Below are positions 54,722 through 63,458 of a stretch of 64,000 nt of DNA, one piece after another. Made by a program: the position numbers and the translations under genes. The stretch is from Flavobacterium sp. GSB-24 (GTDB lineage: Bacteria; Bacteroidota; Bacteroidia; Flavobacteriales; Flavobacteriaceae). The stretch lies in contig NZ_AP027043.1 of NCBI RefSeq assembly GCF_027924665.1, positions 4,216,001-4,280,000 of the forward strand. Reading direction: 5' to 3'. Below the pieces are notes generated by a model. The model was not told the origin of the DNA. It did not search any database and saw nothing but the letters and a program-made list of their open reading frames with translations. The stretch's first letter is position 1; each line of letters starts with the position of its first letter.

Positions 54722-55957
54722 TTAGTATTTTAATTTCTGAATTGCAGTAATTTGTCCGCCTTCAACTTTCATTCCTTTTGTAGCAACAGCTGTTGAGCCG
54801 TTGATAGAATAAATCCAGTTTCCATCCGGAGTGTTGATACCAACAATTGCAGAACTTCCGTCTTCAGAAGTAATATTATAACGGCTTGTAACAGAAGTTA
54901 ATGTTGCAGGAGCATTTGTAACCCATGTAAATGTCTGGTTGTACACATCGGCAATAGCCATTTTAACTGCACCATTGTTTTTTCCAACATTTCCGTACAT
55001 TAACAATAAGAATTTCCCTTTTGAAATGTAAGAAGTCGAAGAAATTTTATATCCTCCAGATTTTTCCTGAACGTTGAAGAAATAAGACTTATCAAATTCT
55101 GTAGTTCCTTTTTTAATTTTTACAACCGCAGATGGTTTTGTAGAAGTCACAACAGCATTGCTTGTCGCAATAGCTCCAGAGAAACCGTAAGCATCTCCAT
55201 TTTCATCTTGAAATAATCCGTTTGTGAAATAAGCTCCTAAGTAACTTGTACGGTTATCTTTGATTACTTTTTCTAATTTAAGTTCTGGATAGTTGTAAAC
55301 TGCTACCCAAGTACTATCTGGATTTACAGTTCCGAAATTATCTACTCCATCACCTTTAATACTCATATATGGCATATAAACTTTGTCTCCAACCTGAGTT
55401 GCCCAAGTAAAGAAAGCTCTTTCTCCATTTCCTGCCAATTTCTTAGTATCTTGCTGTGCTTCACCAATAATAAGTGATTTTTCAGCATCAATCTTGTACA
55501 TAGAAGCAATTGAAGCACCACTTCTTGGAACCTTAATTGTTAGGATATCTTTGTTTACAGCAGCAAATACGTGTACAGTTTCTGCCTGGAAATCAGATTT
55601 CTTCACTAATTTTCCTTCAGCATTTAAATTGTAAGTTGTTACAGCTCCAGGATTTCCTTGTCCGTAAAGTAAACTGAAAAAGTTATTTTGTGCTGTAATA
55701 TAGTAACGGTACGTTCCGTCTTGTTCCAATCCGTTTCCAGTAGTTGTGATAGTTCCTGTAGTAACATCGTCTGCAGTTAATAAATAATCTGCAATTCCTG
55801 CTGCTCCTGTTGTTGCAGTAATAATATATTTAGTTTTTCCAGTATCTGTACCACCACCTGTTGTGTCGCCTGGTTTATCTGAATCACTGCTGCAAGAAGA
55901 AAAAGCTGTAAAAGCTAATACAGCTGATAATAACGCTAATTTGGTACTTTTTTTCAT
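54722..55957 (-). CDS. DUF4374 lipoprotein (XusB-like siderophore-binding protein)
   Basis: A 411-residue lipoprotein with lipobox AFSSC (Cys22), then a Gly/Asp/Thr-rich linker (DKPGDTTGGGTDTGKTKY). The rest shows repeated beta-strand patterns with GTYRYYITAQNNFFSLLYGQ and NGERAFFTWATQVGDKVYMP, typical of DUF4374 beta-propeller-like proteins. In Bacteroides thetaiotaomicron the family member XusB is a surface lipoprotein that binds ferric enterobactin. It starts 22 nt after the TonB receptor, which supports a shared function in siderophore capture. Confidence 0.82.
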   Translation of the reverse strand: MKKSTKLALLSAVLAFTAFSSCSSDSDKPGDTTGGGTDTGKTKYIITATTGAAGIADYLLTADDVTTGTITTTGNGLEQDGTYRYYITAQNNFFSLLYGQGNPGAVTTYNLNAEGKLVKKSDFQAETVHVFAAVNKDILTIKVPRSGASIASMYKIDAEKSLIIGEAQQDTKKLAGNGERAFFTWATQVGDKVYMPYMSIKGDGVDNFGTVNPDSTWVAVYNYPELKLEKVIKDNRTSYLGAYFTNGLFQDENGDAYGFSGAIATSNAVVTSTKPSAVVKIKKGTTEFDKSYFFNVQEKSGGYKISSTSYISKGKFLLLMYGNVGKNNGAVKMAIADVYNQTFTWVTNAPATLTSVTSRYNITSEDGSSAIVGINTPDGNWIYSINGSTAVATKGMKVEGGQITAIQKLKY

Positions 55958-55979
55958 TGTAATATGTGTTTGTATTAAA

Positions 55980-58373
55980 TTAATTATTTGATTTACTGAA
56001 GTAATATCTAAGTTTGATGTAAAAAGCTCTGCTTGGTTTTTGCAAGGAGAAGTTGTCGTAGAGTTTATTATCTAAGAAGTTTTTACATTCAAAAGCAATA
56101 TTATATTTTCCGTTAGCAAGCGTATAAACTGCATTCAAATCATGGCTGAACTGCTGCGGAATTTCTAATTTACTATCCTTGCTTCCCATACTTGGCCAAG
56201 ACAAATAGTAAGTATGGACATATAGTAAATTGTAGCCAACGGATAAATTGTTTCCTTTTTTCCATAGATTATTGAAGAATACAGTTGCATCGGCATTTCC
56301 GAAAAGGAATGGCATATTTGGAATTCTGTCTTTGTAAAATGGAGAAACATAATTTTGATTTGGCTCATATTCAGTCATATTTCTAATATTCTGATACGTG
56401 GCATTAAATCCAGCCGTAAACCTGTTGCTGTACGAATATCTAACCTCACCATCAATACCATAATTGGTTACTTTCCCTTGGTTTACATTCGTAGTCATGG
56501 TTTGATTATTATTCAAGGTAGGACGAATAAAATCTGTCGCATTTCTATGTAAAAGATTCACATCAAATGACAGCGCATTTTTTACATTAAAACTCGTTTG
56601 ATAACTTGCACCAATATTAAAGTTGTTACTAGTTTCTGGTTTTAAAGCCAGATTTCCTTCTAAATTATCATTTACATTTCCGAAGATTTCTTCAGGAGTT
56701 GGAAGTCTGTAACTCTTCTCAAAAGAAGCTTTTACCTGAAGATTACGCTTTATGTAATAACTCGTTGCGGCACCATATCCTGTTGTAGAAGTATTATCAA
56801 CATATTTTTGATAAGCAATATCGCCCGCATTTCCAGAAGGATTGTAACTTCTTGAATAAGTAGTTTTTAATGAATAATCTTTTAAGAATAAAGAAGTACT
56901 CCACTTTTCATTATAATCCAGTTTATACCCTAAACCTAAAACATTTTTTTGTGTCTTTTTAGGCTGTTTGTACACCAAAGATTCAGGAACTAGTTCATCA
57001 CTCTCTTTACGGTCAAAAGTATTAAAAGTGTTATTGATCATAAATGAGTGTCTTTCATTCAGCGTATAAGTTGCATTTGCAGTCGCTACACCATTATTGT
57101 TATAAAATTTACGAAGTGTACGGCTTCTTTCTCCGCCAGTACCTTCATACTGTTTATAGTCTCCAAACCAATTGTATCTTCTAAAAACTGTATCTACATT
57201 TTGTTCGAATCCAAAATTGTAATTACCCGTCACATTAACATTAAGACCTTTGGTAAATAAATCTTTAACCTGATATTTCAAAGTCGGCATAACAATACTT
57301 CCTCTTCTGTAGATTTCTCCAAAAACGCTAACCATTCTTGCACCAGTCTGAATATCAGCTTTATTTTCTCCTCCAGTAAAACCAATCATTAATTTATCGG
57401 CATATTTTTTTCCTGTTACACCAATATTTACAATTACGGTTTCATTGCGGTATTTATCATGAAAACGTCTTACGCGCTGATTGGGGAAATAAGCTCCCGT
57501 ATTTAAATCGGCAACGTCTACGTTGACCCAATAATTATTGTCTGAATAGTTTTGAAAAGCATTGATTTCTGTTGTGAATCCGCTTTTTGCGGTATAGCCT
57601 GCATTGATACTAGAACGATGCGTATTAAAAGATCCGAAAGAATAAGATGCATCTACAAAAGTTCTTGGCTTGCTGTTAGTCACAATATTAATTGCACCTC
57701 CAAGAGCATCTCCGCCCAGCCAAATTGGTACAACTCCTTTGTAAACTTCGACACGATCGGCAAGATTGATTGGAATATTATTCATTTGAAATGAAGAACC
57801 AAAATTATCCATTGGTACTCCGTCAATAAAAACTTTGATCTGATTACCCGAAAATCCGTTTATAGAAAGTTCAGATCTCGAACCAACTCCTCCTGCTTCG
57901 CGATTACGAACTCCAGAAACACGATCTAAGGCATGAGACAGATCCAATGTTGAATTGTGTAATTTTTTAGCATCAATTGCTGTTACGCTGTAAGCTTTTT
58001 TATTTACTTTTTCGGTTGGTGTTCTTCCAAGTACGGTTACGCTTTCTAACTCTTGTAATTCACTTTCTAACTGAACTGGAATATTTATGCTGACATCTGA
58101 AACTTCTATGTTTTTTTTAAAGCTTGAAAAACCGATTGCAGAAATTTTTAATGTGTGTTTTCCCGACTTAACATTATTAAAAATGAACTTCCCGTTTTCA
58201 TCTGAAATCATACTTAAACCCGTTTTTTCTATAACTATTGTGGCAAATGGAATTGTTTGCCCAGATTTTTCAACAACTTGTCCAGATACGGTAACAGCTT
58301 GATTTTGCTGGGAAAATGATAAGAACGAAAAGAAGAAAAATGAAATAAAAAATAAAAATTTTTGAGTTGACAT
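55980..58373 (-). CDS. TonB-dependent siderophore-type receptor (XusA-like)
   Basis: The start is set at ATG 58373, where MSTQKFLFFISFFFFSFLSF forms the signal peptide. The 797-residue protein has an N-terminal CarboxypepD-reg-like domain (about 27-108: VSGQVVEKSGQTIPFATIVI), a plug (RVSGVRNREAGGVGSRSELS, FIDGVPMDNFG) and a 22-strand-type barrel ending in KLRYYFSKSNN. It lacks SusC features and a SusD partner, and its neighbours are DUF4374 and PepSY proteins, so ferric siderophore import is the best call. A divergent AraC-family regulator lies 107 nt away. Confidence 0.88.
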   Translation of the reverse strand: MSTQKFLFFISFFFFSFLSFSQQNQAVTVSGQVVEKSGQTIPFATIVIEKTGLSMISDENGKFIFNNVKSGKHTLKISAIGFSSFKKNIEVSDVSINIPVQLESELQELESVTVLGRTPTEKVNKKAYSVTAIDAKKLHNSTLDLSHALDRVSGVRNREAGGVGSRSELSINGFSGNQIKVFIDGVPMDNFGSSFQMNNIPINLADRVEVYKGVVPIWLGGDALGGAINIVTNSKPRTFVDASYSFGSFNTHRSSINAGYTAKSGFTTEINAFQNYSDNNYWVNVDVADLNTGAYFPNQRVRRFHDKYRNETVIVNIGVTGKKYADKLMIGFTGGENKADIQTGARMVSVFGEIYRRGSIVMPTLKYQVKDLFTKGLNVNVTGNYNFGFEQNVDTVFRRYNWFGDYKQYEGTGGERSRTLRKFYNNNGVATANATYTLNERHSFMINNTFNTFDRKESDELVPESLVYKQPKKTQKNVLGLGYKLDYNEKWSTSLFLKDYSLKTTYSRSYNPSGNAGDIAYQKYVDNTSTTGYGAATSYYIKRNLQVKASFEKSYRLPTPEEIFGNVNDNLEGNLALKPETSNNFNIGASYQTSFNVKNALSFDVNLLHRNATDFIRPTLNNNQTMTTNVNQGKVTNYGIDGEVRYSYSNRFTAGFNATYQNIRNMTEYEPNQNYVSPFYKDRIPNMPFLFGNADATVFFNNLWKKGNNLSVGYNLLYVHTYYLSWPSMGSKDSKLEIPQQFSHDLNAVYTLANGKYNIAFECKNFLDNKLYDNFSLQKPSRAFYIKLRYYFSKSNN

Positions 58374-58408
58374 ATATTTAATTAGACTAATTATAAATAA
58401 CTTTGTCA

Positions 58409-58416
58409 CAAAAGTA
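58409..58416 (-). promoter_or_regulatory. Candidate -7 element of the TonB receptor gene
   Basis: On the minus strand TACTTTTG matches TAnnTTTG, 36 nt upstream of the chosen ATG. No well-spaced -33 element was seen, as is common for activator-dependent promoters. Confidence 0.45.
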
Positions 58417-58443
58417 CCATCAACAACCTGAAAAAAGATAGGG

Positions 58444-58476
58444 AAAAACGGATTATTATTTTGTAAAAACGGATTA
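58444..58476. promoter_or_regulatory. Direct repeats, candidate AraC-family binding site
   Basis: AAAAACGGATTA occurs at 58444-58455 and again at 58465-58476, exactly 21 bp apart, so both copies lie on the same face of the helix. They sit upstream of the receptor promoter and 4 nt before the regulator start codon. Confidence 0.6.
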
Positions 58477-58480
58477 AATT

Positions 58481-59512
58481 TTGAAAATCAAAGCCACACT
58501 TTTAACACCAGAAACGCCAATAATTAAAATTCAAATTGGAGATAAATATTGTCCAAAAAGCATTTTAACAGAGGAGAATATCAATATAGAAAACAACGAT
58601 TCGGAGAAAATTAGCAGCCGGCATTTAATTACAGAAGGCTTAGTTATACTCGATACCCAAATGTATTATTCGAGCTCAAAAACAGTCATTTTTGAAATAG
58701 ATGAAGAATCTGTTGTTATGAATTTTATTTACAGCAGCAATGTAGAAACTCAAATAGACCAGTTAGAAGGCGAGAAATTTTCTAAAGAAAATACACATAA
58801 TATTTTTTATACCAGTAATTTTAAAGCTTCATTTACAATTCCACCTTTTAAACAAATAAATTACTTGTCCATTATTTTATCAAAGGAGTTTTATTACAAT
58901 ATCATTAATGAAGATTGGCAGCTTCACGAAAAATTTTCAAAAAACATTCTTGGCAAAAAATCCAGTTATTTAACCTCAAAATACCTTTCTTTTTCGCCGG
59001 CTATTCAATGGGTTACACACGAGATAAAAAATTGTGCGCGTCAAGGTGCACTCAAGAGAATTTATATCGAAAGTAAAATTAAGGAACTTCTAATTCATCA
59101 GCTCGAAGCAATAATTACCAAACCTCCATTAAAAGAAAAAATTGACGAAGAAGAATACAACAAACTTTTAGAAGCAAAAAAAATACTAGACAACGATTAT
59201 CGAAACACACCTACCCTGCCAGAACTTTCACGACTTATTTCGTTAAACGAATTCAAATTAAAAAAAGGTTTTAAAGCTTGTTTTGGTACAACCGTTAAAA
59301 GCTATATTATCAAACTTAGAATGGAACACGCCAAAGAGTTATTTCAAAGCAAAACAGCAACCGTAAGCGAAGCTGCTTACAAATGCGGCTATAAAGATGT
59401 CTCTCATTTTTCGGCTGCATTTAAAAGCTATTACGGCTTTTCTCCACAAAAATTTAAAATCAATACCGACATTATTCAATTTTGGTTAATTGGTTTTTCA
59501 TTTTTGTGGTAA
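58481..59512 (+). CDS. AraC-family transcriptional regulator (PchR-like)
   Basis: A 343-residue regulator with a TTG start at 58481; the next in-frame ATG would remove over 55 residues. The C-terminal 100 residues carry two AraC-type helix-turn-helix motifs: LPELSRLISLNEFKLKKGFK, then VSEAAYKCGYKDVSHFSAAF and YYGFSPQKFK. The N-terminal 230 residues are a sensing domain similar in layout to PchR-type siderophore regulators. It is divergent from the TonB receptor operon and probably activates it when the siderophore is present. Confidence 0.88.
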   Translation: MKIKATLLTPETPIIKIQIGDKYCPKSILTEENINIENNDSEKISSRHLITEGLVILDTQMYYSSSKTVIFEIDEESVVMNFIYSSNVETQIDQLEGEKFSKENTHNIFYTSNFKASFTIPPFKQINYLSIILSKEFYYNIINEDWQLHEKFSKNILGKKSSYLTSKYLSFSPAIQWVTHEIKNCARQGALKRIYIESKIKELLIHQLEAIITKPPLKEKIDEEEYNKLLEAKKILDNDYRNTPTLPELSRLISLNEFKLKKGFKACFGTTVKSYIIKLRMEHAKELFQSKTATVSEAAYKCGYKDVSHFSAAFKSYYGFSPQKFKINTDIIQFWLIGFSFLW

Positions 59513-59914
59513 AAAAAGGGTCTTAAAATTATGTCCGTCGACTTAATCTTAAAACCCTTAAAAATTCGACATTAATGTATATTGCAAACTTATATACAAA
59601 ACCCACGATCAAATGAATCTGTCAATTAAATTCTAAAAACGTTTCTCCAAAAACAGTTTTTTATAAAAATTCTAAATGACATCTAAAAAGGTAAAGAGTG
59701 CCACTGTTTCAAATTTCTATATGTCAAAGTTATAATTCACAAAAGCAATTACCTTACGGTTTTCCTCATATTGAGAAAAAGCTAGGCGCTTCTTATCAAG
59801 AAAACAAACTAACAAACTGTTTATCAATAAAATAAATTTTAAAGTTTAACATTTTTTTTACACAACTCAAACTCATCTTCTTTTTTAAAATTGTGAAATC
59901 ATACTTTAAAACAC
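59513..59914. other. Intergenic stretch after the AraC-family gene
   Basis: About 400 nt, first part of a 777-nt gap. An imperfect hairpin AAGGGTCTTAA / TTAAAACCCTT just after the stop codon may end the AraC-family transcript. Nothing else was recognised. Confidence 0.4.
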
Positions 59915-60235
59915 TTTCTTGTCCTAGATTAAGAGCTGTTTTTTTCTTCTTAAATTATCTTTGTAATGTAAATTATAAGTTCAATCAAAAACTGAAATCA
60001 AAAAGAGAAAAGGTATGAAAGCCTTAATTTTTTTCTTGTTCTAGATTAAGTTGAAGCATGATAAGAACCAATAAATTTGCAAAGTAAATTAAAAGTTCTG
60101 TCAAAAACTGAAATCGAAAACAAAGAAAAAATATTTGAAACATAAAATCTTTTCTTGTTCTAGATTAAGTCGAAACAAAAATGAAAGAAATAAATTTGTA
60201 AAGTAAATTAGAAGTTCTGCCCAAACTAATTTTTT
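59915..60235 (+). repeat. Three tandem promoter-like repeats of about 118 bp
   Basis: Each unit begins with TTTCTTGTTCTAGATTAAG (59915-59933 with one change, 60032-60050, 60151-60169), then 22 nt later a TAnnTTTG element (TATCTTTG 59956-59963, TAAATTTG 60072-60079, TAAATTTG 60191-60198), then a conserved (A)GTAAATTA-AAGTTC tail; the first two units continue with CAAAAACTGAAATC. Unit spacing is 117 and 119 bp. The array ends about 55 nt before the gene at 60290 and could be its control region. Confidence 0.75.
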
Positions 60236-60289
60236 AAGTAAAAAAACCTTAAAACCTTAGCCACTCAGAATCTCAGAAACTTAAAAAAA

Positions 60290-60604
60290 ATGAAAACACT
60301 TGAATTCTTATTACTCGGAAAAAACGAAGCAATTCTGGCCATTTTACTTCGCCTTGTAAATGCTTATGAAGATTGGAACGCTGTTTCTTTCAACAATGAG
60401 AAAGAGGCTCAAGAATATTTTCAGAATCACAAAATCGATGTTGTTCTATTGAGTTCCGGAATCGAAGATCATATCGAAAAAGAATTTACTTCATTTTGTT
60501 TAAAACATCAGCCAGATGTAGAAGTAATTGAACATTTTGGTGGAGGAAGCGGTTTACTAAAATCTGAAATTCTCCACAGATTACATCTAAAAGGAAAAAT
60601 TTAG
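60290..60604 (+). CDS. Small receiver-like protein without phosphoacceptor aspartate
   Basis: A 104-residue cytoplasmic protein not matched to a named family. The strand-helix pattern (LEFLLLGKNEAILAILLRLV, WNAVSFNNEKEAQEYF, KIDVVLLSSGIE, DVEVIEHFGGGSGLLKSEIL) follows a CheY-like receiver fold, but the position of the phosphorylated aspartate after the third strand reads LLSSG. A pseudo-receiver that senses or binds without phosphorylation is possible. It stands alone behind the three tandem repeats and 226 nt ahead of the isochorismatase-like gene. Confidence 0.65.
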   Translation: MKTLEFLLLGKNEAILAILLRLVNAYEDWNAVSFNNEKEAQEYFQNHKIDVVLLSSGIEDHIEKEFTSFCLKHQPDVEVIEHFGGGSGLLKSEILHRLHLKGKI

Positions 60605-60830
60605 GTAACAGAATCTTCCTTTTTAAAATTCATTAAAGCTTTATAACAATTCATTCACGAAATATCCAATTTGATTGACGATATATCGTTAGGATCACTA
60701 TTGCCTTTTCTGAAACACCTTTTAAAATCAATACATTACAAACAAGGCATTTAATTTGAATGCAATACACTGAAAATCAAATACTAAATAATTTTTAAAA
60801 ACCATTTATTCACAACAAAATCAAATTATC

Positions 60831-61520
60831 ATGAAAAAATTAATCCTTACCGCAGTTTTATTATTAGTTACATTTATCGGATTCGCTCAAAAGCCAAGTC
60901 CAGCATTATTAGATCCAACAAACCATACATTGGTACTGGTAGATTATGAAAGCCAAATGGCATTTGCAGTAAGCAACATTCCAATCGATCAACTTAGAAA
61001 CAATACAGCCCTTGTTGCTGGAGCATCAAAAATATTCAAAGTGCCAACTATCGTAACAACAGTTGCAGAAAAATCATTCAGCGGACCTGTTTTTAGAGAA
61101 ATCGAAGAATTCTACCCGCAAAAAACTTCAAACTATATTGATCGTACCACAATGAACACTTGGGAGGATGCTCCTGCACGTAAAGCAATTATTGCAACAG
61201 GTAAAAAGAAAATTGTTTTTGGCGGATTATGGACAAGCGTTTGTATCGTTGGGCCAGCATTATCAGCAATCAACGAAGGCTATGATGTTTATGTAATTAC
61301 AGATGCAAGCGGAGACGTTTCTAAAGAAGCGCACGAAATGGCCGTAACACGTATGGTTCAAGCTGGCGCTCACCCAATAACTTCATTACAGTATTTATTA
61401 GAATTGCAACGCGACTGGGGTCGTCAGGAAACTTATGTACCTGTGACAGATTTAGTTAAAAAATACGGTGGTGCTTATGGTGTAGGCGTACAATATGCTC
61501 ACGAAATGTTGAAACACTAA
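60831..61520 (+). CDS. Secreted isochorismatase-family hydrolase (YcaC-like)
   Basis: A 229-residue cysteine hydrolase of the isochorismatase superfamily, with signal peptide MKKLILTAVLLLVTFIGFAQ. Catalytic Asp38 (LVDYE) and Cys138 (GLWTSVCIVG) are visible, and the C-terminal AGAHPITSLQYLLELQRDW is typical of the YcaC-like branch. The natural substrate of that branch is unknown. Export to the periplasm is unusual for the superfamily. It is followed by a secreted amidohydrolase and a porin on the same strand, suggesting an extracytoplasmic degradation step. Confidence 0.88.
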   Translation: MKKLILTAVLLLVTFIGFAQKPSPALLDPTNHTLVLVDYESQMAFAVSNIPIDQLRNNTALVAGASKIFKVPTIVTTVAEKSFSGPVFREIEEFYPQKTSNYIDRTTMNTWEDAPARKAIIATGKKKIVFGGLWTSVCIVGPALSAINEGYDVYVITDASGDVSKEAHEMAVTRMVQAGAHPITSLQYLLELQRDWGRQETYVPVTDLVKKYGGAYGVGVQYAHEMLKH

Positions 61521-61530
61521 TTTTATTTTA

Positions 61531-61633
61531 AATTAAAAATTGAGAATTAAAAATTAAAAGATATTTAAAATCTATAGTTTATTTTTCCAGGAAGATGAGC
61601 TGAAATTTAATTTTTAATTCTCAATTTTTAATT
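61531..61633. repeat. 28-bp perfect inverted repeat between hydrolase and amidohydrolase genes
   Basis: The left arm at 61531-61558 and right arm at 61606-61633 are exact complements, containing TTGAGAATTAAAAATTAAA and its reverse, around a 47-nt spacer. The mRNA could form a long AU-rich hairpin. Confidence 0.85.
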
Positions 61634-61670
61634 AAAACCCACTCTCCAAAACCACTTAAATACCACAACC

Positions 61671-63458
61671 ATGAAACTCATTTCTAAAATAACAGCCCTT
61701 CTTTTAATCATTTCTCTTCCCATTTTCGGGCAAAACAAAAAAGCCACACTAATTGTTCACCATGCAGTAATTCACACTCTGGACAATAAAAACACAATCG
61801 TTGAAGCGATGGCTGTTGCTGATGGAAAAATTCTTAAAACGGGAAAAAACAGTGAAATATTAAAGTTAAAAGATAAAGCAACAACAATAATCGATGCCAA
61901 AGGAAAAGTAATTATTCCTGGAATATTTGATTCTCACATGCACATTATCCGTGGCGGAAGATTCTACAATACTGAATTACGCTGGGATGGAGTGCGATCT
62001 TTAAAAAGAGCGTTAGCCATGCTGAAAGAACAAGCACAAAGAACTCCAAAAGGACAATGGGTGCGAGTTGTAGGCGGTTGGAATGCTTACCAGTTCGAAG
62101 AAAAAAGACTGCCAACTTTGGCCGAAATTAACGAAGCAAGCGGCGATGTTCCGACATTTGTACTGCATTTATATGGACACGCTTATTTAAACAAAGCAGG
62201 TTTAGAAGCATTAAAAATTGATTCTAATACGCCAAATCCAAATGCGGGATTAATTGAAAAAGATGCTAACGGAAATCCAACCGGATTATTAATTGCTGAG
62301 CCGAATGCTTTTATCCTCTACTCTACTCTTGCCAAAATTCCAGAATTAACTCAGGATGAAAAATTTAATTCGACTAAGCAATTTATGACCGAAATGAATC
62401 GTCTTGGCGTAACCGCTATTATGGATGCAGGAGGCGGATTTCAAAATTTTCCAGACGATTACGGCGTAACAAACGGTTTATGCAAAGACAGTGATTTGAC
62501 CATCAGAATGCCTTATTATTTGTTTGCACAAAAAGCAGGAAGCGAATTAAACGATTACACCAAATGGATTAATACTGTTGAAATTGGTGAAGGCTGTGAT
62601 GACGATCATCATTCGGACAAAGTAGAATATCACGTTCAGGGCGCGGGAGAAAACTTGGTTATGAGCGCAGGAGATTTTGAAAACTTCGACAAACCAAGAC
62701 CTGAATTAAGCCCAGCGATGGAAGGACAATTGAAAGAAGTTTTATCATTATTAGTAAAAAACAAATGGCCATTTAGAATACATGCGACCTACAACGAAAG
62801 CATTACAAGATTTTTAAATGTCATCGAAGACATTAACAAGGAAACTCCTTTAAATGGCCTTTTATGGTTCTTTGATCATGGAGAAACGGTTTCTGTAGAA
62901 AATTTAAAACGAATAAAAGCCTTAAATGGCGGATTAGCAATTCAGCACAGAATGGCGTATCAAGGAGAAAGCTTCATTAAAAGATATGGCAAAACCGCTG
63001 CTGCAAATACAGTTCCGCTTAAGAAAATTTTAGAATTGGGAATAAAAGTCGGAATGGGAACTGACGGAACCCGCGTAGCAAGTTATAATCCGTGGGTAGG
63101 TTTATATTGGCTGACAACTGGAAAAACATTGGGCGGTTTAAAATATATGAATGACGAAAATATCGTAGACAGAACAACCGCTTTAAAATTATTTACTTAC
63201 GGAAGTGCCGAATTAATCAATATCGAAAAAGACCGAGGCATGCTGACTGCAGATAAACTAGCCGATTTTGCGATTCTTTCCGACGATTATTTTTCAACTT
63301 CTGAAGAAAAAATACTTAACATCGAATCCAAACTAACAGTCGTAAACGGAAAAGTAGTATATGCCGATAATGACTTTAGAACCTTTGCCAAACAAACCCC
63401 AAAAGCAATTCCAGACTGGAGTCCGGTAAATTACTTTGGAGGTTACCAAAAAAATTAA
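61671..63458 (+). CDS. Secreted YtcJ-like amidohydrolase
   Basis: A 595-residue amidohydrolase with signal peptide MKLISKITALLLIISLPIFG. The metal motif DSHMH (His89, His91), a central HATYN histidine, LWFFDHGETVS and GMGTDGTRVASYNPW complete the metal-dependent hydrolase site of the Amidohydro_3 family. YtcJ-like members act on amide or similar bonds of small molecules; the substrate here is not known. The downstream porin gene begins directly after its stop codon, so the two are translationally linked. Confidence 0.87.
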   Translation: MKLISKITALLLIISLPIFGQNKKATLIVHHAVIHTLDNKNTIVEAMAVADGKILKTGKNSEILKLKDKATTIIDAKGKVIIPGIFDSHMHIIRGGRFYNTELRWDGVRSLKRALAMLKEQAQRTPKGQWVRVVGGWNAYQFEEKRLPTLAEINEASGDVPTFVLHLYGHAYLNKAGLEALKIDSNTPNPNAGLIEKDANGNPTGLLIAEPNAFILYSTLAKIPELTQDEKFNSTKQFMTEMNRLGVTAIMDAGGGFQNFPDDYGVTNGLCKDSDLTIRMPYYLFAQKAGSELNDYTKWINTVEIGEGCDDDHHSDKVEYHVQGAGENLVMSAGDFENFDKPRPELSPAMEGQLKEVLSLLVKNKWPFRIHATYNESITRFLNVIEDINKETPLNGLLWFFDHGETVSVENLKRIKALNGGLAIQHRMAYQGESFIKRYGKTAAANTVPLKKILELGIKVGMGTDGTRVASYNPWVGLYWLTTGKTLGGLKYMNDENIVDRTTALKLFTYGSAELINIEKDRGMLTADKLADFAILSDDYFSTSEEKILNIESKLTVVNGKVVYADNDFRTFAKQTPKAIPDWSPVNYFGGYQKN

